From Parvularia atlantis (Eukaryota > Opisthokonta > Rotosphaerida): a stretch of 25,632 nucleotides of DNA. The position numbers and the translations under genes are program-made. Positions 1 through 8,596 of this stretch are shown here, piece by piece. The stretch's first letter is position 1, and each line of letters opens with the position of its first letter. The DNA lies in the NCBI GenBank assembly GCA_943704415.1, contig CALSCO010000343.1, positions 1 through 25,632 on the forward strand, in the 5' to 3' direction. The notes below the pieces were generated by a model that had not been told where the DNA came from, did not search any database, and worked only from the letters and a program-made list of their open reading frames with translations.

Positions 1-50
1 GCCGCGCTGTCGCTGTCGAGCGCAACCTGGAGTGCAACGGTCGCCTCCAT
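1..50 (-). CDS. Possible first codons of a divergent minus-strand gene (partial)
   Basis: An ATG read on the minus strand at position 50 opens a frame of 16 codons (MEATVALQVALDSDSA) that runs off the left edge without a stop. The region just upstream of this ATG, 51-434, is clearly less GC-rich than the rest of the window. That is what a divergent promoter between this gene and the plus-strand gene at 435 would look like. The plus strand also has short open frames here, so the call rests on context alone and could be wrong. No function can be given. Confidence 0.22.
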   Translation of the reverse strand, partial: MEATVALQVALDSDSA

Positions 51-434
51 GCCGGCAAGCGCGTGGGTGGGAACTTGCGCAAATGCCAAATAAGCGCGCG
101 CGCGGCTTAGTTGGCATTTACACTGTCACTGACAGTTGCTGACTGTAACAATGACTTCAGCACTGTTAGTCACTTACACTGTAATTGACTATCACTGACA
201 TTAGTATGTTACAGACAGGCTGACTTTCGCATCCATTGTGCATCAGAGGTTAATGGTTCATCATGGTTGGAAAGACACAAGGCGCGCACTTTTATTCGCA
301 CCTGTAAAGCCGAATTGCAAACATTATTTTGTGCAAAAGCAAACAAAGCGGAATCGCTCACTGGAGCAGAGTGCGCAGACGGAAAAGAGAAAATGGAGAG
401 AAGCGGGTACTTTGCTTCATAAAGCGCGAAAAGG
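51..434. promoter_or_regulatory. Intergenic region, lower GC, with repeated ACTGT/CACTG words; probable promoter
   Basis: This 384-bp stretch has no convincing exon. Positions about 115-225 are unusually AT-rich for the window. They hold many close copies of short words of the type CACTG, ACTGT, TGACTG and TGTTAC, in both orientations, forming an imperfect cluster. The zinc-finger/G-patch gene starts at 435. Promoter function is inferred from position and composition only. Confidence 0.4.
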
Positions 435-1336
435 ATGACACGGTTCGTGGCTGGCGGTGTCCTCTTCGTCTCGCCGTCGCCGTTGGCGGCGGAGGCGGCG
501 GAGGCGGCGGCGGAGGAGCATCGGGAAGATGCGGAGGATGCGCGCGACGCCGGGTCGGCTGAGCGGCCGCCGAGCGAGCCGGCCGCGGCCGTGTACGACA
601 GCGTCCTGCGCGCGACCGAGCGGCAAAGACGGCGGCGGCCGCAGCCGGGCGCATCGGCGGCGGTGGCAGCAGCAGCAGCAGCATCGGCGACGACGCGGAC
701 GACGCGACAGGCCGAGGTGCCCGTGCCGTTCTTCTGCGAGACGTGCGACGAGACGGTGGAGGACGCGGGCCTGGCCGAGCACGTGCGCTCGGTCGGGCAC
801 CAGGTCGAGCTGGGCCGCGCCGCCGCGGCTGCCGAGGCGGCGGCTGATGCGGGTGGGATGGGCCGCGGGCCGACGCTGCGCCGTCCGGCCGCGCCGTTCG
901 GCATCGGGCCGGACAACATCGGCTACCGGCTGCTGCGCGACCAGGGCTGGACGGGCGCCGAGGGCCTGGGACCGCGCGGGGAGGTGCGCTTGCGGTGCCC
1001 GTGGGGTGGTGGTGGTGCTGCTGCGCCGTGGCTGATCACGGCGCGTGGACGCGGCGCGGACAGGGACGGCTCGAACCCATCGCGACGGCGCTCAAGAACG
1101 ACCGCGCGGGCCTCGGGGCGGGACGGCAGCGGCGGCTGCTCGTGACGCACACGCAGGCCGAGCTCGAGCGGCATCACATGACGCTGCGGCGCGGCACGGC
1201 GGCGGCGTCGGCGGACGCTGCTGGTGGCGGCGGCACAGCGGTGGCCGGCAAGGCGAAGAAGCAGCGGCCCGCAACGGCGGCGCAGCGCGAGGCGCAGTGG
1301 CGGCGCGCGATGATGCGCTATCTCTCGACCGGGTGA
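435..1336 (+). CDS. C2H2-type zinc finger and G-patch domain protein
   Basis: There are two exons, 435-983 and 1064-1336, joined in phase 0 across an 80-nt intron (GTGCGC...GGACAG), giving 273 residues. The N-terminal 95 residues are Ala/Glu/Arg-rich and probably disordered. Residues about 99-122 form a single finger with C101, C104, H116 and H122 (C-x2-C-x11-H-x5-H), as in U1-like RNA-associated fingers. A G-patch follows from about residue 160 (NIGYRLLRDQGW, then GLGPRGE). It continues across the splice junction into exon 2 with the usual LK-x-DR-x-GLG ending. The C-terminus is basic and ends RAMMRYLSTG. This finger-plus-G-patch order matches small fungal G-patch proteins related to animal GPANK1. 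G-patches bind RNA and stimulate DEAH-box helicases, so a nuclear RNA-processing role is likely but inferred. Confidence 0.8.
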
Positions 1337-1762
1337 GGGGCGGCCGTGAGCCGTCCTGCATGCTGTGTCCGACGAGATGCCGCAAGGTGATTGGCTGGGC
1401 GCGGCAGGCACCCCTTCACGCGCGCGCTCTCCGTCGCTTCTCTCGCTTCTGTGCGTCGGCGGCTGTCTGCCGTCGCCGTGCCGCTCGCCGGCGTGCACAC
1501 CAACAGCAACACGCCGTCGCGGGCCCAGGCCTCCGTGGGCAAAAGAGGGCAAGGCGGACGCTATTGCGCACGTTCTCGGGGCGCCCTACACGTTCTGCGC
1601 GCCTTCCCACTCCGCTCCCTTTGTGTGCGCGCGTGCGGCCGTTGCGCGCTGCGTGCGCCCGGCGGTGCTGCCCGCGCGGGTTGTGGGGACGACAAGGGAG
1701 GGGGGAGAGGGGCGGCTGAAACGCGCTGCGCCGACCGCGTTTCACGGACGTCGCACAGGGCG
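1337..1762. promoter_or_regulatory. Intergenic region, probable homeobox gene promoter with a CCAAT box
   Basis: This is 426 bp between the G-patch stop and the homeobox ATG. No exon with supported splice sites was found, although several open frames cross it by virtue of high GC. ATTGGC at 1390-1395 is an inverted CCAAT box, the recognition word of the HAP/NF-Y complex. It lies about 370 bp upstream of the ATG and could equally sit in the 3' region of the preceding gene. Pyrimidine-rich patches at about 1430-1450 and 1590-1625 are compatible with a fungal promoter. Confidence 0.4.
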
Positions 1763-4151
1763 ATGACGGCAACGCCGCCGGCCCCGGACGGCGCGTGGCT
1801 GCCGCTGCGGCCGGGCGCGCCGCTGCCGACGGCGCCGTTCGCGGCGATAGCGGCGCCTGCCGCGGCCGCTGTGTCTGCGGCCGCGGCACCGCGTGAGCTG
1901 TTCTTCGCGCCGGTGCGTGCCGCGTGCCTGCGTTGTTGTTGTTGTCGTTCGCACCCACGCGGCGTGCGTGCGTCGCGCGCAGTTCTTCGGCTTCGGCATC
2001 GCCGCACCGGGCGCGCCGGGCGCGGGCGTGCCGTACATGGCGCTGCTGCCGCACCAGCCGCCGGCGCCGCTGCGGCACATCGTCGTGCCTTCGACGGACG
2101 CGGCGAGCGCAGCAGCAGCAGCAGCAGCGACAGCGACGAGCACGGCGACCAGCACACCCCCGGCGACCAAGAAGCGCCGGCGCAAGCTGACGCAGAGCGA
2201 GACGCAGCTGCTGCTGGACGAGTTCGAGGTCAACACCAAGCCGAGCGCGCAGGTGCCGCGCGTCTCCCGATCGATAGCGCATCGGCTGACAAAGCCCGCA
2301 GGCCCGCGAGCGCCTCGCCGACGCCATCCCTGGCATGACGCCGCGCGCCGTTCAGGTCTGGTTCCAGAACCGCCGCGCCAAGCTGAAGAAGGCGAGTGCG
2401 GCCTTTTGCATGTCTGATGGGCTGACAGACGGACGGACGGCGATCGCGGCAGACCGCGCGAGGTGGCAGCACATCGCCCGCACCGGGGTTCAGCCGGCGA
2501 CGAAACAGCGAGGCGTCGCCGCCGTCGGCGGACGTGCTGAGCGACGACGACAGCGGTGCGCACTTTTGCCGTCGTGCTCCGAGTCAGTCTGATGCGGCGT
2601 TGCAGCCAAGTCGCTGCGGGACGGCATCGACGAGGACGTGCTGTGGGACGACGACGAGGACGGCGCCGGGTGCGTGCGGCACGCTGGTCACCGCGCGTCA
2701 CTCACGCGGCACCAGGTCGCCCACGCTGTCGGCGTGGTCCGATGCGGTGGCGCAGCGCGCGATGCGGCGGCACTCGTCGATGCCTGACGTCGGCATGCTC
2801 GTCGTCGGGTCGCCGGGCTCGGCGTCCGACGTGAGCTCGCCCACGGCCGACAACGTGTCCGAGGTGTCGGACCGGTTCGCGCTCAGCCCGTTGAGCGCGT
2901 CGCTGATGCCGGCCGAGACCGACGACATGCTCGCCGCACCCGCCGCCGCCGAAGGCTCGCACCAAGCCGAGGAGGCGCCCGGGCAGGCGGCACCGCGGCC
3001 CGCACGCGCCCGGACGCGGTCCGCACAGGGCGCGCCGACGTCGCCCGTGGCCAAGCTGGCGATGCAGCGGCGCCGCGTGCAGTCGTCGCGCTCGCCCACG
3101 CGCGCGTCGCCGGACGGGGAAGCGCTGGCGAGCGAGACGCTGCCGCCGCGGAGCCTGAGCTCGGGCGAGATCAGTACGGCGCCGATCGTGGACCCGTCGG
3201 GCGCGGCACAGTTTGTGGACGCGCTGCAGAACCGGCCCGGCTCGGCGCCCGGGACCATCGCCGTGAGCGCGGGCGAGCTGCAGCCGTTCGCGGTCTTCTC
3301 TGGGCCATGGGGCCCTCAGTTGCGGACGTCGCGCACGGCGCCGCAGCTGGCCCGCCCCGTCGAGGTGCCGCAGCTGGTCCTGGCGGCGCAGGGCGACGCG
3401 CTGCTGCCTGGCGAGTCACTGTACGAGCAGCAACAGGCGCAGATCCTGCAACAGCAGGTACACAACCGGCGGCAGCGACTGCAGCAGCACGCGCGGCCGA
3501 GCGAGCCGCCCAGGGAGCCGAGCGAGACGAGCGCGGCGGCGCAGCTCGAGCTGCAGGAGCGCACAGTGCAGCAGCTGCACCAGCAGCTGTACGAGCAACA
3601 GCAGCAGTACCAAAACCAGTTCCTGCGGCAGCAGCAGCTGTTCCTGCAGCCGCCCGGCCAGCAGCTGTCGTCGTTCTTCGACGCGTCACAGGCGATGCCG
3701 CAGTACCACCAGCGCGCGAGCTTCGTGGCCGAGCCGCACCAGCTGCCCGGGGCGCGCCTGATTGCCGGCGAGCCGGAGCAGCAGCAGGCGTTCATGCGCG
3801 CCGCGACCATGCCGCCGACGACGCGCGCGGCCGCGTTTGCTCGTATGGAGCTGGTCAAGGACGAGCCGCTGCTGCCCACGAGCGCGGCCGAGGCGCACCT
3901 GCCGACGATGGGCCAGCTGAGCCCGCTGAGCAGCGATCTGCTCGCATCGAGCATGCTCGACGTGCCCGGAGGAGGCGACAGCTGCAGCGAGCACATCACC
4001 GGCGACGACGCGTGGATCGTCAACATGACGATGGACACGAGCAGCGGCGTCGCCGGCGAGGTACGCGCGTGCGACTCCTTGGCATGCTGCGGCGTCGCGT
4101 GACACGCGCGCACAGGACGACACGTTCATGTCCACCGACGGCTTCATCTGA
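1763..4151 (+). CDS. Homeodomain transcription factor with Gln-rich C-terminal region
   Basis: There are seven exons: 1763-1912, 1983-2252, 2302-2391, 2453-2555, 2606-2669, 2716-4060 and 4116-4151. All phases agree and the product is 685 residues. Residues about 113-170 are a homeodomain: a basic arm (KKRRRK), helix 1 with L128 and F131, then WFQNRRAK with W160, F161, Q162, N163 and R165 in helix 3. The loop reads AIPGMTPRAV, one residue longer than the 60-residue consensus. Helix 3 closely resembles fungal homeodomains. An acidic DEDVLWDDDEDGA stretch follows at about 213-225. There is then a long Ser/Pro/Ala region and, at about 460-535, a Gln-rich segment of activation-domain type. The last 12 codons lie on a separate 36-nt exon ending STDGFI. 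It is a nuclear DNA-binding regulator; its targets are unknown. Intron 3 is GC-AG. Confidence 0.85.
2392..2452 (+). other. GC-AG intron in the homeobox gene (61 nt)
   Basis: The exon ends in the last AAG codon of the homeodomain helix 3 tail and is followed by GCGAGT. No GT donor nearby keeps the frame. A GCTGAC branch-like word lies at 2421-2426 and the intron ends GGCAG. Removing it joins codon to codon in phase 0, moving from a frame that stops at 2592 into the one that carries the rest of the protein. AAG before GC followed by GAGT matches the known strong consensus of GC-AG introns. Confidence 0.7.
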
Positions 4152-4301
4152 CACCCACGCAAAGCAGCGCACCCCAAATGCAGTGCAACCAAATGTACCA
4201 CTTTTTTCCCCCTCTTTTTCCATCAGTGTAGCACCCCAAAAGCGGAACGTCCCCACAAGCGCGCGCACAGGCTTTACAGGGTAACAGGCGGGCGGCACTA
4301 C
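4152..4301. terminator. Convergent 3' intergenic spacer
   Basis: This 150-bp spacer lies between the stop codons of the homeobox gene (+) and the tandem-UBA gene (-). It contains a pyrimidine run of T and C at about 4201-4222 and less GC than the coding DNA. No canonical AATAAA was seen on the plus strand. Both transcripts must end here or overlap. The terminator role is inferred from gene orientation. Confidence 0.4.
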
Positions 4302-6670
4302 TCACGCGGCGTTGCGCATGATGTACTCTAGCGCCTCCTCCTCGCGGTTGTTGTGCAGCAGCAGCGCCTCCTTGACAAGGTCCTCGGCGAAGCCCATGTC
4401 GCGCAGCTTCTCGAACACTGCAGCGTGGTCAGCGGCTCCGTGCGGCGCGTGTGCGTGTGCTTGTCTGCGCACCGTTGATGAACTCGACGATGGTGTCGTT
4501 ATCCGAGCCGTCAAAGAGCGAGCACGCCATCTCGACAGTGCTCGGGCTGAAACCCACGGCCACGAGCCGGTCGTACTGCCGCGCAAACGCCACAGCCTTG
4601 TCGATTGACGTGTGCAGACGCTGCCCGTGCTCGAGGGCCGCGGTGCTGACGCGGTGTGCGAGCGCGACCTGGGCCAGCGCGCTGACCGGCGGCGGCGCAG
4701 GCCGCCAAGGCTCGCTGCTCGGTGGCGGCTCGCGCGAGTATTGCGGCGGCGGTGCAGGTGCGGGTGCAGGCGACGACGACGGCGGCAGCACAGGCAGCGG
4801 GAGAGCGGCGAAGGGAGTGGGCACGCCCCCGTAGGGCTTGTGCAAAAGCCGCGGCCCCGACGGCGCGCTGCTGGTGGTGGTAGTGCTGGCAGTCGGCGGC
4901 GGTGCGTAGCTGTACGGCGCGGGCACGGTTGGCGCGGGCACGGTCGGCGTTGCTGCCGAGGATGCTGCGGTGCCGTGTGAGTGGCCGCGCCGAGCGAAGC
5001 GGGGCACAACGCACCAAACGGCGTCGGCATGATGTGCACGAACGGGTTGGTCGGCGCGTAGACGGGCAGCTGCTGCGCGGGCGGCTGCACGGCTGGCGGT
5101 GGTTGTGGCGGTTGTGGCGGTTGTGGCTGCGGCACGGGCGGCTGTTGGGGCTGCGGCTGTGGTGCCGCCGGCTCGTGCAACCTTGCCGCACCGCCGCGCG
5201 ACGAGTCCATCAGCACGTCCTGCAACTCGTCGTTCAGGTTGCGCGGCACGTCCCACGGGTCGGGCGGAGCGAGGCCCTGCTCAAACTCCAGGAAGCTCGA
5301 CAGCTTCTTCGTGGGCTGGCCCGTCCCGTTGACAGGCGCGTGCAGCGGGTGGTCGGCCGACGGCGGCGGTGATGAGGCCGACACAGGCTTGTGCCTTGGC
5401 GCGGGCACGGGCGACGGGCTGCGCGTGCGATCGGCCGCTGGGACGTCGACCGCTGCGTGTGTGCCGTTCGGGGCCGCCGCGGTGACGCTCTCGACGCGTG
5501 ACCGCTGCCTTGGCGCGGGAATCGGTACTGGTGATGCCACCGGCTCCGTCACGTCAGTGCCTGGCTGCGTCTCGTGCGCGCGTCGGGCCGGCTCCGGCGG
5601 AATGCCGCTGCCGTTGGTGCTGTCGTGCCCGTTGCTGCTCAGACCGGGCCCTGCATCGACCGGCAGCCCGAGCGCGCGGTCGACGTCGTTGTCCGCTTCG
5701 CGCCGCCACTGCTTGAGCTGCTGCTGCAGCTGCGCGTCGGCGCCGTCCTGCTCCCGCAGCCGTGCGCGCGCGCTCTGCAGCTCCTGCCGCTGCCGCTCCG
5801 ACTCCTCGCGCTGCCGCGCCATCGTCTGCTCGTGCTCCTGCCGCAGCCGCTCGGTCTCATCACGCTGGCGCTGGCGCTCTGCCTCCTCCCGCTGCCGCAT
5901 CTGCGCGGCCTCTTCCTTTTCCCGTCGCAGCCGCTCGGCCTCCTGGCGCAGGTGCTCCTCCTCGTCGCGCAGCCGTTGCCGCTCAGCCTCCTCGCGCATC
6001 CGCAGCCGCTCTGCCTCCTCCTGCTCGCGCTGCTGCCGCTCCGACTCCTCGCGCTGCCGCGCCAACGCCCGCTCCTCCTCGGCCTTGCGCCGCGCCCACT
6101 CCTCGCGCTCGATCACGGCGCGCTCGAGCGTGAGGTCGACGTGGGCCTGGCAATTGATGCGGCGTCAGCGAAGCAGAGAAGGAGAGAGCGCAGAGTGCCG
6201 CACCCAGGCGTCGTCGGGCCAGTGCTTGCGCGGCCGCACGGGCTCCATCTGCGCGCACGTGATGTCAGCGATGCACTGCTGCTGCTCCATCCGCCCATGC
6301 CCGCCCTCCACCCTGCCCGCCTTCCACCACCGACAGAAGAGAAGGAAGAATCTTCGCCCCGTTTTTTCCCCAGCCGCGACCGTCCCGACGGCCGTCGAGC
6401 GCGCGGCACGAGGCTTACTCATGAGCGTGTTTGTGGTGCCTGCCCCGCACGGCGCCCCCCACCCCCACCACGCGACGCACCGCGGGCGGCCGGCACTCGT
6501 CGCGCTGCACCAGCGGCAGCAGCAGCAGCGCGCCGTACAGCCGCCCGCCGCCTGCGAGACGCGTGTGACGCGCCGCGACGGGGTCAGCCCACAAGGAGGC
6601 GGCGCATGACGCCGCGCCACGACGTCGGGGACACACACGCACCGGCGCCGCCGTCGCTGCTGCTACTCAT
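4302..6670 (-). CDS. Coiled-coil, Pro-rich protein with two abutting C-terminal UBA-like domains
   Basis: There are six exons, 6670-6643, 6551-6419, 6312-6204, 6146-5015, 4964-4473 and 4417-4302, with consistent phases and 669 residues. The start at 6670 (MSSSSDGGAG) gives a 28-nt first exon; ATGs at 6802 (same frame) or 6290 are alternatives. Residues about 100-235 are a continuous Glu/Arg/Gln heptad-rich coiled coil (blocks such as EEAERQRLRDEEEHLRQE). Next comes a long Pro/Ala/Ser region with PVPAPRHK-like SH3-ligand words and Gln-Pro runs. Residues about 596-631 (YDRLVAVGFSPSTVEMA...) and 632-669 (FEKLRDMGFAEDLVKEALL...) are two UBA-type three-helix units, each with the conserved GF loop and no linker between them. 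UBA domains bind ubiquitin, so a cytoplasmic ubiquitin-adaptor role is inferred. I do not recognise the N-terminal 90 residues or the family. Confidence 0.72.
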
Positions 6671-6875
6671 CTGCTGCTGCTGCTGCTGCTGCTCCCGCTG
6701 CCACTGCCTGGCGCTGAGGAGGAGGAGGACGTGGAGGACGAAGAGGAAGAAGAAGGCGACGCGCGGCGCGACGAATGCAAAGAGAACCGTGACACGCAGC
6801 AAACTTGGCCACCCGCGCTGGCCACTCAGTTAATGTTTCAGTTTTGTCTCATTCGCGTCTCATTCGCGTTTTGCG
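6671..6875. promoter_or_regulatory. Promoter/3' spacer between PAP2 gene and tandem-UBA gene
   Basis: This is 205 bp between two minus-strand genes. Read on the minus strand it contains a long C/T tract (about 6780-6712) directly upstream of the chosen ATG, then a (CAG)7 run whose plus-strand form is (CTG)7 at 6671-6691. The tract can be translated in frame with the UBA gene into a strongly hydrophobic segment beginning at an ATG at 6802. I read it as a pyrimidine-rich core promoter rather than as a membrane anchor. Confidence 0.35.
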
Positions 6876-8024
6876 TCACTCGCCGGGGCCGGCGCGGCTT
6901 GCACGCGGCTGCCGCGGCTGTGCCACGGCGAGCCGGCGCGATGCGGGTGCGGGCCACGGTGGTGGTGGTGGCGGATGCGGGTTGTGGGTGATGGGCGCAT
7001 GGCGACGGTGGACGGAGGAAGAGGCGATGGCAGTTGATCGCGAGGCGCGGCGGACGGCGTCGAGGAGCCGCGTGACACCGTCGGGCAGCAGCACGAGCGC
7101 GAGTGACGGCTGCAGCAGCTGCGGCAGGACGTGCGAGACGAGCGGGTGACGCCCAAGCACCGCGAGCATCGCCAGCCGCGCGAGTAGGTGCGTCAGGCCC
7201 GCGCCGATGCCGAGCACGAGCTGCACGAGCGGGTGCACGCCGGCACGGGCGCGCGTCCCGTCGGGTCCCCTCTGCCGCGCCGCGAGCCACGCGCTCGCCA
7301 CGACCGCGACGCCGAGGCCCGCCACCAGCGCCGTCTTGTCGTGGTGCGACTGCAGGTGCATCGCGGCCGTGCCTGCGCCGTGCGGCAGCCGGCAGTAGCG
7401 CTCGTACGTGTCGGACCTGTGCAGTGCGTTGAGCAGGCCACCCGTGCACGCGGCGGCGAGAGCGCACCACGCGGCCGGCAGCTCGCGCCGCAGCTCGATC
7501 GCGTCCTGCACGACCTCGACGACGCTGTGGCGCGGCACGATCAGCAACACGTACGCCACCTGCGCGACGGCGACAACGACGCACTAGACGAGGCCCGTGG
7601 CGGTGCAGAACACGGCCGGCAGCGCCCACCACGGCGTGTCGCGCAGCATCTGCACCGCGTGATCAGCTCGTGCAGGCGGCAGCAGGCGATCAGCAGCGCA
7701 CCCGCACGAGCCGCGGCCGGACGAGCGCCGCGGCGGCAAAGTAGGCCACGCCGCACGTGCAGCCGACGAGCACTGCCCGCGAGGCGTTGCGCGTCACGGC
7801 TGCGCGGAGGCGTGGCGGCCGACCGCGCACCGTCCAAGCGCGTGTGCGTGCCGAGGTAGAGCACCTCGAACCAGACGAAGGCGAGCAGCAGCGGAAGGAC
7901 GATGCGCAGCCACGTCGCGCGCGGCCACCGCGCCAGCAGGAACAGTGCCATGGCGAGGCTGATCATCGAGTGGCCCGAGGGCAGCGAGTACCCTGTGCGC
8001 ACGTCGACGCGGATCAGCAGCAGC

Positions 8025-8075
<51 letters not shown>

Positions 8076-8562
8076 CGGCCGTGCAGCGCGACCTTGGCCG
8101 CAGTACAGCGCCGCGCCCTCGCGGCAGAACCAGAAGCCGCGCGGGCTCGCGATCGCCGCCTTGAGCACGTTCTTCAGCACGTGCCCGACGAGCACTGATC
8201 GCGGTGCGTCAGCTGCCCGACGAGCGCGACGCGGACGCGGCCGCACGGTACGCGTAGAGCTCGCGCGCGTCGGCCCAGTCGGTCGCGGCCGTGAAGCCCG
8301 CGGCGATCGAGAGCCAGAGGAAGCTGTCGCTGCGCGCGTGCGATGTCAGCGCGATGTCAGCGCGATGTCCGCACGCGACGCACGAGTGCCGGTGCAGCGT
8401 CTGCAGCGTGGCCACGGCGCGCGGCGGCAGCGGCACTGTCCGCTGCAGCCATCGCGGTAGGTCGCAGTCGGCCGCCTGCAGCTCGGCGCCGACCAGGCGC
8501 AGCAGCGCGATCTCGCCCGCGAGCGCCGCCAGCGCCGCGATCAGCACCCAGCGCAGGCGCAT
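6876..8562 (-). CDS. PAP2-family membrane phosphatase, with an in-frame TAG to be explained
   Basis: Supported exons are 8562-8384, 8329-8247, 8194-8093, 7992-7831, 7772-7708 and 7649 onward; the ATG at 8562 starts a hydrophobic helix. Motif C1 appears as KAAIASPRG (K-x6-R, without the usual following Pro). C2 is the intact SLPSGH. C3 reads EVLYLGTHTRLD, keeping His and Asp of H-x3-D but with EV where SR is normal. Alternating hydrophobic segments fit a multipass enzyme of the PAP2/lipid-phosphate or glucose-6-phosphatase group. The frame meets TAG at 7586-7584, which would give 218 residues, yet continues open and hydrophobic to a stop at 6876. A 54-nt intron 7613-7560 (GTGTTC...GCGCAG) would remove the TAG and give about 436 residues. 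Its donor is unlike its neighbours'. The substrate is unknown. Confidence 0.65.
8027..8074. repeat. (CAG)16 microsatellite inside a PAP2 intron
   Basis: This is sixteen perfect CAG units on the plus strand, with three more CAG units just before it separated by a CGG. It lies inside the 100-nt third intron of the PAP2 gene (8092-7993, minus strand). That intron is nearly twice the usual length because of this run. If the intron were retained, the minus frame would encode poly-Ala and then leave the PAP2 frame. Confidence 0.95.
8342..8368. repeat. 11-nt tandem repeat duplicating the branch-point region of an intron
   Basis: The unit GATGTCAGCGC occurs two and a half times in a row. It sits in PAP2 intron 1 (8383-8330, minus strand), where each copy supplies a GCTGACATC word on the transcribed strand. 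The repeat therefore offers two to three candidate branch points ahead of one acceptor. Confidence 0.85.
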
Positions 8563-8596
8563 CGCGATGCAATTGAGACGCGGCTCACACAGCCCG

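Noticed and set aside
1391-2338. Long open frames across the homeobox promoter and first exons (both strands)
   Set aside because: They arise from GC-rich composition, are dominated by Arg/Ala, and run across the splice sites that the homeodomain requires.
4302-6116. Unbroken 604-codon minus-strand frame taken as a single exon
   Set aside because: Between 4965 and 4420 this frame gives Arg/Ser-rich nonsense, while another frame gives the first UBA unit. Removing introns 5014-4965 and 4472-4418 restores a sensible protein, and the two shifts happen to cancel.
6671-6802. N-terminal membrane anchor for the tandem-UBA protein starting at 6802
   Set aside because: The hydrophobic stretch is the translation of a long pyrimidine tract and a CAG run, typical of promoter sequence. 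The rest of the protein looks soluble.
7794-8246. Minus-strand frame with a long poly-Ala run
   Set aside because: The poly-Ala comes from translating the (CTG)16 intron. The PAP2 motifs SLPSGH and HTRLD lie in a different frame after splicing.
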